NCBI GenBank assembly: GCA_913058495.1
Contig: CAJXQC010000007.1
Span: forward strand, 1-64,000
From: an uncultured Balneola sp.
GTDB lineage: Bacteria > Bacteroidota > Rhodothermia > Balneolales > Balneolaceae
Reading direction: 5' to 3'
DNA length: 64,000 nucleotides
Part shown: positions 27,063 through 36,270 of the stretch, piece after piece
Layout: each line of letters begins with the position of its first letter
How positions within the stretch are numbered: position 1 is the first letter of the stretch
Translations under genes and position numbers: made by a program
Notes under the pieces: model-generated
Databases searched by the model: none
What the model was told of the DNA's origin: nothing
What the model saw: only the letters and a program-made list of their open reading frames with translations

Positions 27063-28022
27063 TTACTTTGTCAATTTATCCGGGAGCTTCTCTTCCAAAA
27101 CTTCGACCGGTACTTCCAGCTCTTGTACTCTAGGAAATGCTTTCTCTTTCTTTTTTGAAGATCGTAAGGCAACTACATTTCCAACCAAGATCATAACAGC
27201 TCCACTTAAACTAATGGATGTCCATTTATAATCTTCCAAAAAAGTAGAAATTGTAAGTGCTATGACCGGAGCAATTAAAGAAACATAGGCTGCCTTGCTG
27301 GCTCCGATATTTCCAATTAAAGTCATGAAGGCTCCGAAGGCAATTATTGAACCGAATATCGCCAAGTATAACAGTGACAGAACATAGCTTTGCGACACTT
27401 CAAACCTGATCTCTTTTCCCAAAATAACGGCTATTAAAAACATAGCTATCGCTCCATAAACCATTCCAAAAGCGTTGGATTGAATTACAGGTATTCCTGC
27501 TTTTTGATTTCTGGCTGATGTAATATTTCCCAATGAAGCCAGATATGTGCCTCCCACCGCGAAGCATAAACCTATAATCTTCCCATCAGTAAATGAAAAA
27601 TGAGAAAGATCTTTCCAGAATACCATTCCTGTTCCGATTAACCCTAAAAATCCACCGATAATTACTTTGTTTTCGAAAGGAGTCTTCAGAAAAATCCGTC
27701 CATTCAGGATATTCAGGAAAACTAATAGGGAAAAGATCAAACCTACTAAGCCGCTGGTCAAATAGAGCTCAGAAGTGTAAACCAACCAGTAATTAAATCC
27801 GAATATTAGTAGCCCCTGAAGTAAAATGAATTGGTGTTCTTTTCTGGTGAAGTTCATTTTCGTCTTCCACAGAGAACAAACGATTAGCATCAATACACCT
27901 GCAATACCAAAGCGATAGGAAACAGACAGCATCGCGTCCACATTCCCTACCTGAAATTTGATCACATACCAGGTTGATCCCCATATGAGGACAGGTGTTA
28001 TAAACAGGAGAGCGTTTTTCAT
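27063..28022 (-). CDS. EamA/DMT superfamily transporter
   Basis: 319 residues with about ten hydrophobic helices in two EamA repeats. It begins 'LLFITPVLIWGSTWYVIKFQVG' and the second half carries 'GSIIAFGAFMTLIGNIGASKAAYVSLIAPVIAL', both typical of drug/metabolite exporters. The C-terminal 25 residues are charged and cytoplasmic. The substrate cannot be told from sequence. It lies just downstream of a decayed transposase end and convergent with hutG. Confidence 0.87.
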   Translation of the reverse strand: MKNALLFITPVLIWGSTWYVIKFQVGNVDAMLSVSYRFGIAGVLMLIVCSLWKTKMNFTRKEHQFILLQGLLIFGFNYWLVYTSELYLTSGLVGLIFSLLVFLNILNGRIFLKTPFENKVIIGGFLGLIGTGMVFWKDLSHFSFTDGKIIGLCFAVGGTYLASLGNITSARNQKAGIPVIQSNAFGMVYGAIAMFLIAVILGKEIRFEVSQSYVLSLLYLAIFGSIIAFGAFMTLIGNIGASKAAYVSLIAPVIALTISTFLEDYKWTSISLSGAVMILVGNVVALRSSKKKEKAFPRVQELEVPVEVLEEKLPDKLTK

Positions 28023-28045
28023 TTCCAGATTATACGCTTTTTCTC

Positions 28046-28198
28046 CTAAAAGACTTCAACATCAAAAATATTTTCTGAATGGGCTGCTTCAAAATTTACC
28101 CTTCCTCCAAAATGATCTATGACCTTTTCTCTGTTTAGAAATGAGTCCTCATCAAAATTTAGAAAATGAGAATACGCATAACTTGATTCAGCGCCCGC
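28046..28198 (-). pseudogene. C-terminal remnant of a REP-associated tyrosine transposase (RAYT)
   Basis: An open frame with no start codon, directly preceded by a stop, reads 50 residues containing 'SSYAYSHFLNFDEDSFLNR' and then EKVIDHFGG. This pattern, an SSY block followed by 'LNREKVxxxFGG', is how Bacteroidota Y1-type transposases of the RAYT group end. The matching N-terminus is at 28627-28755 on the same strand, so both belong to one broken gene. Confidence 0.6.
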
Positions 28199-28222
28199 TT
28201 AAAATAATTGTTATGTAGCAAT

Positions 28223-28609
28223 CTACTTATTGGTTTTTAAAATTACATTGTCTTGTTTGAGTTTAATTTTTCTGGAATTAATTACAAAAAAAGTATCAAC
28301 TTTTGTTTCTACAAGTTGGGGTTTGTCAACCAAGATGAGGGTGTCACCAGAGCTTACCTGAACAATATTTGGTTTATGTATTGAACATTTAATTTCGAAT
28401 ACTTTAGCTTCTATTTGAGAAACCAACCCAAGACAAGGTGTTGTCCATGCAATATCAGTTTTGACATATTTTGCAGAACTATCTGGGTTTATGGTTAAAA
28501 CATAAGTGTACCCTTTTTGATAGCCAGAAAAAGTATTATTGAGTCTAAAGCTTGATGAACCACAGGAAACAGCCAAAAGAAAAAATAAAAGTGAAATTGA
28601 GTTTCTCAT
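28223..28609 (-). CDS. Small lipoprotein lying between the two halves of a broken RAYT gene
   Basis: 128 residues with a clear lipoprotein signal peptide (lipobox LAVSC, Cys16). The mature part is beta-rich ('YTYVLTINPDSSAKYVKTDIAW', 'VSSGDTLILVDKP') with two further cysteines (TTPC, IKC). I recognise no family. It occupies the place where the catalytic centre of the transposase should be and reads in the same direction. It may have arrived by a replacement event. Confidence 0.6.
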   Translation of the reverse strand: MRNSISLLFFLLAVSCGSSSFRLNNTFSGYQKGYTYVLTINPDSSAKYVKTDIAWTTPCLGLVSQIEAKVFEIKCSIHKPNIVQVSSGDTLILVDKPQLVETKVDTFFVINSRKIKLKQDNVILKTNK

Positions 28610-28626
28610 TTTAGAAAGTAGTATAA

Positions 28627-28755
28627 CTAGTTTTTGATGGACTTAAGCCAAATCTTTCTGAAATATTCATAATTACCCGGAGAATAGAATAATCGTTCTT
28701 TATTGTTTCCTCTGTTGTAAATGTGATAGTATTTATTTGGTTCGAGTTTTAGCAT
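28627..28755 (-). pseudogene. N-terminal remnant of a REP-associated tyrosine transposase (RAYT)
   Basis: A 42-residue frame begins MLKLEPNKYYHIYNRGNNKE and continues to a 'YEYFRK' end before a stop. 'YYHIYNRGNNK' is the classic start of Bacteroidota RAYT/IS200-like Y1 transposases. The HUH and tyrosine region that should follow is missing. The C-terminus of the same kind of protein occurs at 28046-28198. A 41-bp palindrome lies 14 nt upstream of this start, the usual place for a REP beside a RAYT. Confidence 0.75.
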
Positions 28756-28768
28756 TGCATACCTCTAA

Positions 28769-28809
28769 ATTTAACTCTGACAGGGTTTTGAACCCTGTCA
28801 GAGTTAAAT
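28769..28809. repeat. 41-bp REP-type palindrome upstream of the RAYT remnant
   Basis: Perfect 19-bp arms ATTTAACTCTGACAGGGTT and AACCCTGTCAGAGTTAAAT surround a ttg loop. It is intergenic, between the DksA-like gene stop and the RAYT fragment start. Palindromes with the CTGACAGGGTT core are a common dispersed class, and its position fits a REP mobilised by this RAYT lineage. Confidence 0.85.
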
Positions 28810-28852
28810 AAACTAAAATTTGAAAATAATAACTTTGGAAAAGTTCTAGAAT

Positions 28853-29185
28853 TCACCCAACACAATCCACACATCTGGTTACATGCGGCATATATTCCAA
28901 CCTGCCGAAAGGAATTTCATTCCCGCACTTTTGGCAATTCCCAAAGTCTTTATCACCGGATCTTTCTAATGCCTTTTCTAATCTTTGAAGGATCTTTCTC
29001 TTCTCTCTTAAAGAAGCTTCATTAATGGTTTTATTATTGATAGCATCCATTCTGGAAATTCTGCCAATCGAAGCATCCAAAGGAATGGGTTTAATCAACT
29101 CCTGAAGTTCTTCAATATCATCTTTTACAGACCTGATCTTGTTCGCAATAATTAAAACTATCTTTTCTTTTTCCTTGTCAGTCAT
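28853..29185 (-). CDS. DksA/TraR-type C4 zinc-finger protein
   Basis: 110 residues from ATG 29185 (a frame to 29245 would add 20 poorly fitting residues). A helical N-terminal part is followed by a C-terminal zinc finger with C84-x2-C87 and C105-x2-C108 in 'CQKCGNEIPFGRLEYMPHVTRCVDC'. TraR/DksA proteins insert into the RNA polymerase secondary channel and alter initiation with ppGpp. The coiled-coil is shorter than in E. coli DksA and the tip DxxDxA is not evident, so the regulatory mode may differ. It is divergent from the TolB/TPR array. Confidence 0.8.
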   Translation of the reverse strand: MTDKEKEKIVLIIANKIRSVKDDIEELQELIKPIPLDASIGRISRMDAINNKTINEASLREKRKILQRLEKALERSGDKDFGNCQKCGNEIPFGRLEYMPHVTRCVDCVG

Positions 29186-29290
29186 ATCTGAATGTCTGCA
29201 ACCAACCACTACTTTCCAAGTACTTTCGAATTTCAAGCAAGTCATCCATTTTTTTAGTTTATTTACATGGTTTAAAACTTGGTGGGGTAT

Positions 29291-31519
29291 ATGGATTTTC
29301 GCAATCTTATTGCTGAACTAAAACGACGGAATGTTTTTCGCGTCGCAACTGCCTACGCCATAGCGGGATGGCTTATTATCCAAATCTGCGCTACTACATT
29401 TCCTTTCCTAAACCTACCTGAATGGTTAATAACTGCCGTTATCATTTTTGTTCTGATAGGCTTTCCTCTCTCAATAATCTTTGCCTGGGCTTTTGAACTT
29501 ACACCGGAGGGACTAAAAAAATCTCAGGAAGTTGATATAACAGAATCTGTAACCAGCAGAACGGGGAAAAAATTAAACGGTATTATCATCACAGTGCTTT
29601 CTATGGCGGTGATCTTTCTTTTGGTGGAACGCGTGTTTTTCGCCGAAGCAGCTTTTATTCAAAACCAATCGGAAATTGAATTTGAAACAGCTTCAATTGC
29701 CGTGCTTCCTTTTGTAGATATGTCTGCAGGTCAGGATCAGGAATATTTTTCGGATGGCCTTTCCGAAGAACTACTCAACGCCCTTGCTAAAGTTGAAGAC
29801 ATGAAAGTAGCTGGGCGTACTTCTTCCTTTAAATTTAAAGGGCAAAACGAAAATCTAAAACTTATCGGCGATGAATTAAATGTTCAGCATATCCTGGAAG
29901 GCAGTGTTCGAAAATCAGGAAGCCGAATTCGAATTACGGCTCAGCTTATAAAAGCAGATGATGGGTTTCATCTTTGGAGCGAAACTTTTGATCGTGAACT
30001 AACCGCTACCAATATATTTGATATTCAGGAAGAAATATCCCGAACGGTACTAAAAGAATTGAAGGTACGATTGCTGGATGAAGATGAAGCTGAATTAGAT
30101 AACGTTCCCACTCAGGATATCGAGGCATATCAAGCTTATTTGAGAGCCAATTCCTTTATAGCAGAAAGAAATATCGATAAGATCAATTTGGCAATCGACC
30201 TATATAAAAACGCACTCAATTTAGACCCGACCTTTTCTGAAGCCTATGCCAGATTAGCTATCGCATACAACCTGCAGGGTTATTATGGGAATGTTCCGTT
30301 TGATCAAGTTCAGGAACAGGTAAAAGAAAATGCTGAAAAAGCTCTTTCTATCAACAGTAAAGAAGCCAATGCATATGCAGCCTTGGGTCTGTATCATGCA
30401 AATACTTTTGAAACAGATAAAGCAATAGAAAAATATGAACAAAGCATTGAATTAAATCCTAATAATCCTGATGTCTATAATTGGCTGTCAATAGCATATA
30501 ATGAAAAAGGAAACTTAAAAGAAAGCAACGAAGCTTTTAAAAAGATGTATGCTGTTGATCCTCTGTCTCCGCTATCAATATATAACAGAGCCAGTGTTCA
30601 TTTCTATGAAGGAGAATATGATGATGCATTAGCTTTATTCCAGAAGAATATAGACGACAACCCTGAATTTGCACTAACATATGCCGGTTTAAGCATCTTA
30701 AAAGCACTCCCTCCTTTTGGACAACTGGACGAGTCTTTTAAGTATTCTACAACTGCAAGAGCATATGGTAGAGATTCAAGGGCTTTAGGTATCCTCTTAT
30801 TAAGGGCATTAGATCTTCAGTTAGAGGATTTGGCTGATCATTATTTTAATCAGTTAAAAAATCAATATGGGAGCAGCTATGAGTATTTCACTTATATCCC
30901 CTACTACTCTATTTTCAAAAAAGATTACAAGTATCTCCAAAAAGATATGTTCGAGTATATTGATGAAAATGATCTAACGATTCCTTCATTCGCTTTCTAT
31001 ATCTCATTATTGCATTATGGAAATAAGACAGGTGATTATGATCGTGTTTTAAATGAATTCAGAAAGTTTGAGCCCGGTTTTTTTGAAGAAGAAATCCCTG
31101 CACTTGAAATCCGGAACTTTTCCCAAGCGCGATTACTTGCTGACGTATATAAGGACATGGGAAATAATGAAAGGGCTACTCAATTATACAACGCCCATTG
31201 TAGCGCCCTTGAAGTAAATAAAGATGAGTTTGACCTTGGTGAAGACGGAGAGGTATACCTTGTTGAAAAATATATCTGTTTGATCAATCAGCAAAAGTAC
31301 GAAGAAGCTCTGCCCTATTTTGAACGGGTGTTTTTAGAAATTAATCGCAAGTTAGCTGCATGGTATTTATTTGAGAAACTACCTTCTGAGGTTTACGAAA
31401 TAGACGGCTATCAAAAAGTAATTGATGAAGTACATTCTGAACTCGATCAGCAAAGGAGCAATGTAGTTGAGTTTTTGAAAGCTGAGGGTGATTGGAAAGA
31501 AGAATGGGAAGAAAATTAA
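29291..31519 (+). CDS. TolB-like/TPR membrane protein, array copy 1
   Basis: 742 residues from ATG 29291, which has GGTGGGG just upstream; an upstream start at 29279 is less likely. An N-terminal 'ELKRRNVFRVATAYAIAGW' amphipathic/membrane module, a second membrane helix ending in 'FAWAFELTPEG', and a third near 95-115 come first. A TolB/FlgO-like domain follows at about 140-265 ('SIAVLPFVDMSAG…EYFSDGLSEELLNALA…LEGSVRKSG…RITAQLI…DGFHLWSETFDREL'), then TPR-like repeats from about 280. It ends with the tail GDWKEEWEEN. The domain set is known in sensory or adaptor proteins of many bacteria, but the function is unproven. It is the first of five tandem paralogues. Confidence 0.85.
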   Translation: MDFRNLIAELKRRNVFRVATAYAIAGWLIIQICATTFPFLNLPEWLITAVIIFVLIGFPLSIIFAWAFELTPEGLKKSQEVDITESVTSRTGKKLNGIIITVLSMAVIFLLVERVFFAEAAFIQNQSEIEFETASIAVLPFVDMSAGQDQEYFSDGLSEELLNALAKVEDMKVAGRTSSFKFKGQNENLKLIGDELNVQHILEGSVRKSGSRIRITAQLIKADDGFHLWSETFDRELTATNIFDIQEEISRTVLKELKVRLLDEDEAELDNVPTQDIEAYQAYLRANSFIAERNIDKINLAIDLYKNALNLDPTFSEAYARLAIAYNLQGYYGNVPFDQVQEQVKENAEKALSINSKEANAYAALGLYHANTFETDKAIEKYEQSIELNPNNPDVYNWLSIAYNEKGNLKESNEAFKKMYAVDPLSPLSIYNRASVHFYEGEYDDALALFQKNIDDNPEFALTYAGLSILKALPPFGQLDESFKYSTTARAYGRDSRALGILLLRALDLQLEDLADHYFNQLKNQYGSSYEYFTYIPYYSIFKKDYKYLQKDMFEYIDENDLTIPSFAFYISLLHYGNKTGDYDRVLNEFRKFEPGFFEEEIPALEIRNFSQARLLADVYKDMGNNERATQLYNAHCSALEVNKDEFDLGEDGEVYLVEKYICLINQQKYEEALPYFERVFLEINRKLAAWYLFEKLPSEVYEIDGYQKVIDEVHSELDQQRSNVVEFLKAEGDWKEEWEEN

Positions 31520-31608
31520 AAATGAAGAAAAGAATTAATAATTATGGATTATGGATTTTGAATTGAACACTCATTCAAAATCCATAATTAAGAATTCAGA
31601 ATTATAAA
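31520..31608. repeat. AT-rich inverted-repeat spacer between array copies 1 and 2
   Basis: ATTATGGATTTTGAAT and its complement ATTCAAAATCCATAAT flank a short centre. A related inverted repeat fills the spacer 38533-38606 between copies 4 and 5. No gene is present. Confidence 0.6.
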
Positions 31609-33858
31609 ATGAACATCTCAAATTTTATAGAAGAGCTAAAAAGGCGAAATGTCTTTAAAGTTGCGGTTGCTTATGCTATTGCCGGATGGCTGATCATTCA
31701 GATCGTTACCGTAATTGAAGCACCACTTAATATTCCCGATTGGTTTGATACTATCATTATTGTGTTGGTAGGCATTGGATTTCCATTGGTTCTTATTTTT
31801 GCCTGGGCATTTGAACTTACTCCTGAAGGAATCAAGAAATCAAAGGAAGTAGAAATAACAGAATCTGTCACTGACAGAACCGGTAAAAAACTGAATGGTG
31901 TTATTATTTCAGTGTTATCCATTGCATTATTTTTTGTAGTAGTTGAACGGATTTTCTTTGCTAAAGCTTCCATTTTAGAGGATGCAGGAGCAATCGCTAA
32001 AATTGAAACAGCTTCCATTGCAGTACTTCCTTTTGTAAATATGAGTAGTGATAAAGAAAATGAATATTTCTCTGATGGTCTTTCTGAAGAATTGCTTAAT
32101 GCCCTCGCAAAAGTCGAAGACATGCTGGTTGCAGGACGGACTTCTTCTTTCAAGTTCAAAGGTCAGAATGAGAACCTTACTGAAATAGGTAGTGAACTTG
32201 GTGTTGCAAATATACTGGAAGGTAGTGTTCGAAAATCAGGAAACCGACTTCGAATTACTGCTCAGCTGATCCGTGTTTCAGACGGCTTCCACATGTGGAG
32301 CGAAACCTACGATCGTGAATTTACGGTCGACAATATTTTTGACATTCAGGAAGAAATATCTCTGCATGTTATGGAAGAACTAAAAGTGCGCTTACTTCCT
32401 GAAGATGAAGCCCAGCTTGCCAGTCGTCCAACTATGGACATTGAAGCTTACAATGCCTTTTTGGAAGCTACTCAGCGAGAGATCACTTACCAACCGGAAG
32501 ATCTTGAGTATGCGATCCGGAAATATAAAGAAGCGATTCGGCTCGATCCTACTTTTGCGGAAGCTTATGCTCGTTTAGCTCTGGCTTACAATAACCTGCA
32601 TCAAAATGGAAATATAAGTGCGGACGAAACCAAAGTACTAATGAGAGAGAATGCGGAAATGGCCATCTCGTTAGACAAAGACCTTGGAAAAGCTCATCAG
32701 GCACTGGCAGATTACTACGGTTTTGAATTTCAGTTTGAAAAACGAGAAGAAACGCTCAAAAAAGCTGTTGAACTTGCCCCCAATGATGCTTCTATACGAA
32801 TGGATTACAGAAGTGCACTGGGAAGAAATAATAAAGTTGAAGAATCCAGAGCTCAATTATTTAAAGCCTATGATCTGGATCCGTTGAGTCCGGATATCTC
32901 CAATTCCTATGCACGTCATCTGGCAGATGTGGAAAACAGGTATGATGAGGCAATGGATATCATTGATCGCAATATCAAACGAACACCTGATTATAACGGC
33001 TCCTATTATGCCAAAGCGTGGTTACTGCGTGATGTTCCCTACGGAGAACTCGATAATGCTTTTACCTTTGCTTATGAAGGACATCTGCAAAACCCTGATG
33101 ACATTGATTTTATGTGGATGGTCTCAGATATCGCTCGAGATCTTAACATGCTTAATATGGCTGAATATTTTGGAAAGAAAATTTCGGAAACCTACCCTGA
33201 AAATCATGCAGGCCCAAGAAACTTGATACGGACAAGCCAAACCAGAGGAGATTTTGAGACCACGAAAAAGATAGTCAATGAACTAATTGAAACATACGGA
33301 GAACGAACAGTGGAATTCTTTGTGATTGATCTGTTGGCTTATCATTTTGAAAGAGGGGAGTTTCTAGAAGGTATAGATTTGTTAAAAAGAAGGTTTCCTG
33401 ATTTTCTTGATGAACCAGGAAAAGAGATCACAAATGATGATCATCGAACTGCAGCAATTTTTCATCTTACTTTAGCTGATAAAGCCGGAAAAACGGAGGA
33501 AGTTGAAATGATCGCTAATCGGATATGTGAATATAAAGATAAAAGATTGGCAGAAATGGAAGAGAGTGGTCACATAGAAATCTACAACGAATTAGATGTT
33601 AAACTATGGTGCCAGATCGCTACAGAGCAATATGACGAAGCTGTTGCTGCGATGGAAAAATTCTATTTCGAATTAAACTCCAAAGCAAATTATCCATTAA
33701 TTATTACATCCGAGATTCCTTTTTTCCGGATAAAAGAGTCACAAAATTTTGAAGAGTTTGAAAAGAAGATTTATGCTGATCTTGGGATTATGCGTGAAAA
33801 TGTAGTTCAATTCTTAAAAGAAAAAGACGAGTGGGAAGAAGAATGGGAAGAGAATTAA
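31609..33858 (+). CDS. TolB-like/TPR membrane protein, array copy 2
   Basis: 749 residues with the same order as copy 1: 'MNISNFIEELKRRNVFKVAVAYAIAGW' N-terminus, three membrane helices, TolB-like domain ('SIAVLPFVNMSSDKENEYFSDGLSEELLNALA'), TPR-like repeats, and the terminal motif EWEEEWEEN. The TPR half differs much more from its neighbours than the N-terminal half does. This suggests a constant membrane/TolB part with diversified protein-binding repeats. It is 89 nt downstream of copy 1 and probably co-transcribed or very recently duplicated. Confidence 0.85.
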   Translation: MNISNFIEELKRRNVFKVAVAYAIAGWLIIQIVTVIEAPLNIPDWFDTIIIVLVGIGFPLVLIFAWAFELTPEGIKKSKEVEITESVTDRTGKKLNGVIISVLSIALFFVVVERIFFAKASILEDAGAIAKIETASIAVLPFVNMSSDKENEYFSDGLSEELLNALAKVEDMLVAGRTSSFKFKGQNENLTEIGSELGVANILEGSVRKSGNRLRITAQLIRVSDGFHMWSETYDREFTVDNIFDIQEEISLHVMEELKVRLLPEDEAQLASRPTMDIEAYNAFLEATQREITYQPEDLEYAIRKYKEAIRLDPTFAEAYARLALAYNNLHQNGNISADETKVLMRENAEMAISLDKDLGKAHQALADYYGFEFQFEKREETLKKAVELAPNDASIRMDYRSALGRNNKVEESRAQLFKAYDLDPLSPDISNSYARHLADVENRYDEAMDIIDRNIKRTPDYNGSYYAKAWLLRDVPYGELDNAFTFAYEGHLQNPDDIDFMWMVSDIARDLNMLNMAEYFGKKISETYPENHAGPRNLIRTSQTRGDFETTKKIVNELIETYGERTVEFFVIDLLAYHFERGEFLEGIDLLKRRFPDFLDEPGKEITNDDHRTAAIFHLTLADKAGKTEEVEMIANRICEYKDKRLAEMEESGHIEIYNELDVKLWCQIATEQYDEAVAAMEKFYFELNSKANYPLIITSEIPFFRIKESQNFEEFEKKIYADLGIMRENVVQFLKEKDEWEEEWEEN

Positions 33859-33940
33859 AAATGAAGAATTCAAAATTAATAATTACTCCTTCTTCTCCAT
33901 TCTTAATTTTTCATTTCGATTTTTTAATTCGCGAAGCGTT
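33859..33940. repeat. Duplicated spacer between array copies 2 and 3
   Basis: It shares with 36188-36270 the opening 'attaaaaATGAAGAAT', the middle CCATTCTTAATTTTTCATTT, and the closing CGCGAAGCGTT immediately before the next ATG. The first and middle parts can pair as a long AT-rich hairpin. No gene is present. Confidence 0.75.
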
Positions 33941-36187
33941 ATGAATATTTCAAAATTTATAGAAGAACTAAAGCGGCGTAATGTCTTTAAAGTTGGAACT
34001 GCTTATGCTATTGCAGGTTGGCTGATTATTCAGGTTGTTTCTACTGTATCACCACAACTCGAGTTCCCTGGCTGGGTAGCACCCTTTTTTACCGTTCTTG
34101 TTTTAGTAGGCTTTCCACTTTCACTGATCTTTGCCTGGGCATTTGAACTAACTCCTGAAGGACTAAAAAAATCTCAGGAAGTGAATATTACTGAATCCGT
34201 AACTAACCGTACCGGGAAAAAGCTTAATGGAATAATAATCACCGCTCTTTCGATGGCGGTAGTATTTTTATTGGTAGAACGGGTCTTTTTTGCCGAAGCT
34301 TCTTTTATAGAAAACCAATCAGAACTTGCTGATTTTCAAACAGCTTCCATTGCTGTGCTTCCTTTTGTGAATATGAGCGGAGATGAAAACAATGAATATT
34401 TCTCGGATGGTCTTTCAGAAGAGCTGCTCAATGCTCTTGCTAAAGTAAAGGAAATGAAAGTAGCCGGACGTACATCTTCATTTAAATTCAAAGGAAAAAA
34501 CGAAGATTTAAAAATCGTTGGGGACCAACTTGGGGTTGGTCATATTCTGGAAGGTAGCGTCAGAAAAGCAGGTGGAAGAGTCCGGATAACAGCACAGCTC
34601 ATTAAAGTAGATGATGGATTTCATATGTGGTCAGAAACTTTTGACCGAGAACTTACAGCAACAAACATTTTTGAGATACAGGAAGAAATTTCGCGCACGG
34701 TACTAGGTGAATTGAAAGTACACCTGTTGCCTGAAGATGAATCTGAGTTGGAAAACATTCCAACATCTGATATTGAGGGATATTCTATGTATCTGAAAGC
34801 AAACCAGCTTGTGGTAAACCGGGATATAGATGAGATCAATGTTGCGATAGATCTCTACAAACAAGCTCTCAATATTGATCCATTTTTTGCTGAAGCACAT
34901 GCCCGGTTAGCTATTGCATATAATCTACAAGCATATTATGGAAATATCTCCAGAGAACAACAAATTGAAAACATGACGCCTCATGTTAACCAAGCTTTCT
35001 CAATAGATGAAAACTTAGCTGAGGCTTATGCTGCCTTAGGCTTGTTACATGATATTAAAACAGATTTTGAAGAATCAGAAAAAGCCTTTTTAAAAAGCTT
35101 GGAGTTAAATCCTAATCTATCAGATGTGTACAATTGGTTAGGCAACCTCTACATGGATGAGTTAAATGATTTCCAGAAAGGAAATGATCAATACAAGAAA
35201 ATGTATAAGGTGGACCCTTTGTCTCCTCTATCTATCTACAACCGGGCCCAAGCCAGTCAATTTGAAGATAAGTATGAAGAAGCACTTTCGTTTCATGAAA
35301 TGAATAAAAAACACAACCCCGAATTTGTTCCTACATACTTAGGATTGGCATTTCTGAAATCCGACCCGCATTATGGGCGATTGGATGAGGCGTTTATGGC
35401 TGTACATAAAGCCTACCAACTCGATAATAACTTTACCCGCTCTTTAAATATCATGGCTACGAGGGCTTTAGAACTTGATCTAGAACCTGTTGCCCGACAT
35501 TATATGGAGATATTGAAAAGAAACTATCCTGAAAGTTTAGATTACTTAAACCGCGCAGGAACATTTGCTTCCTATACATTTGATTATTCGTATGTAGAGG
35601 ATGGCCTGTTACCATACATTGAAGAATCTGATCTTATACCTGGTTCTTCAGGATTTTACTGGACAATGACTGATTATGCTATTTATAAAGACGATCCTGA
35701 ACTTGCATTACAGTGGTTTGCTAAATTTGATTCCACTTTGTTGAATCCAAAAGACCTGACGCTCAGTATGCAAAATCTATGGCATACCTTGCCTCTTCGT
35801 GAACTTTACAAATTTACAGGTGAAGAAGAAAAAGCAGACTTATTATTAGACAAGTTCTGTGCTTTTAGTACAGCAAATGCGGACTTATATCCTCAAAAAG
35901 AAGAAGATAATTGGTATTTATTCGACCAGGTAACCTGTCTTTTGGAAAGAGAACAAATTGACGCCACGATTCCAATCATGACAAAACTTTATCTAGAAAG
36001 AAATAATCGCGGAAATGAATACAGATCACTTAAAAAAGACAAAAAATTTCAAAAGGCAATGGAGCATCCTGAGTTCAAGAAAATCATGGACGTTGTATTT
36101 ACTGACTTGAGAGATCAAAAAGAAAACCTTATTGCCTACCTGAAAAGTACCGGAGATTGGCGCGAAGAATGGGATGAAGAGAATTAA
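33941..36187 (+). CDS. TolB-like/TPR membrane protein, array copy 3
   Basis: 748 residues with the same membrane-TolB-TPR order. The N-terminal half is close to copy 1 ('ITESVTNRTGKKLNGIIITALSMAVVFLLVERVFFAEASF') and the TolB-like domain is intact. The TPR region resembles copy 1 more than copy 2 ('PLSPLSIYNRAQ', 'AYAALGLLHD'). The end is GDWREEWDEEN. The spacers on both of its sides are near-identical, so it was likely duplicated as a unit with its leader. Confidence 0.85.
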   Translation: MNISKFIEELKRRNVFKVGTAYAIAGWLIIQVVSTVSPQLEFPGWVAPFFTVLVLVGFPLSLIFAWAFELTPEGLKKSQEVNITESVTNRTGKKLNGIIITALSMAVVFLLVERVFFAEASFIENQSELADFQTASIAVLPFVNMSGDENNEYFSDGLSEELLNALAKVKEMKVAGRTSSFKFKGKNEDLKIVGDQLGVGHILEGSVRKAGGRVRITAQLIKVDDGFHMWSETFDRELTATNIFEIQEEISRTVLGELKVHLLPEDESELENIPTSDIEGYSMYLKANQLVVNRDIDEINVAIDLYKQALNIDPFFAEAHARLAIAYNLQAYYGNISREQQIENMTPHVNQAFSIDENLAEAYAALGLLHDIKTDFEESEKAFLKSLELNPNLSDVYNWLGNLYMDELNDFQKGNDQYKKMYKVDPLSPLSIYNRAQASQFEDKYEEALSFHEMNKKHNPEFVPTYLGLAFLKSDPHYGRLDEAFMAVHKAYQLDNNFTRSLNIMATRALELDLEPVARHYMEILKRNYPESLDYLNRAGTFASYTFDYSYVEDGLLPYIEESDLIPGSSGFYWTMTDYAIYKDDPELALQWFAKFDSTLLNPKDLTLSMQNLWHTLPLRELYKFTGEEEKADLLLDKFCAFSTANADLYPQKEEDNWYLFDQVTCLLEREQIDATIPIMTKLYLERNNRGNEYRSLKKDKKFQKAMEHPEFKKIMDVVFTDLRDQKENLIAYLKSTGDWREEWDEEN

Positions 36188-36270
36188 AAATGAAGAATGT
36201 AAAATTAAAGATTATCCCCCTCTTTTCCATTCTTAATTTTTCATTTTGAATTTCTAATCCGCGAAGCGTT
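36188..36270. repeat. Duplicated spacer between array copies 3 and 4
   Basis: Near-identical in its second half to 33859-33940, including CGCGAAGCGTT just before the ATG. Only a few substitutions separate the two, so the duplication is recent or the spacers are being homogenised. Confidence 0.75.
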
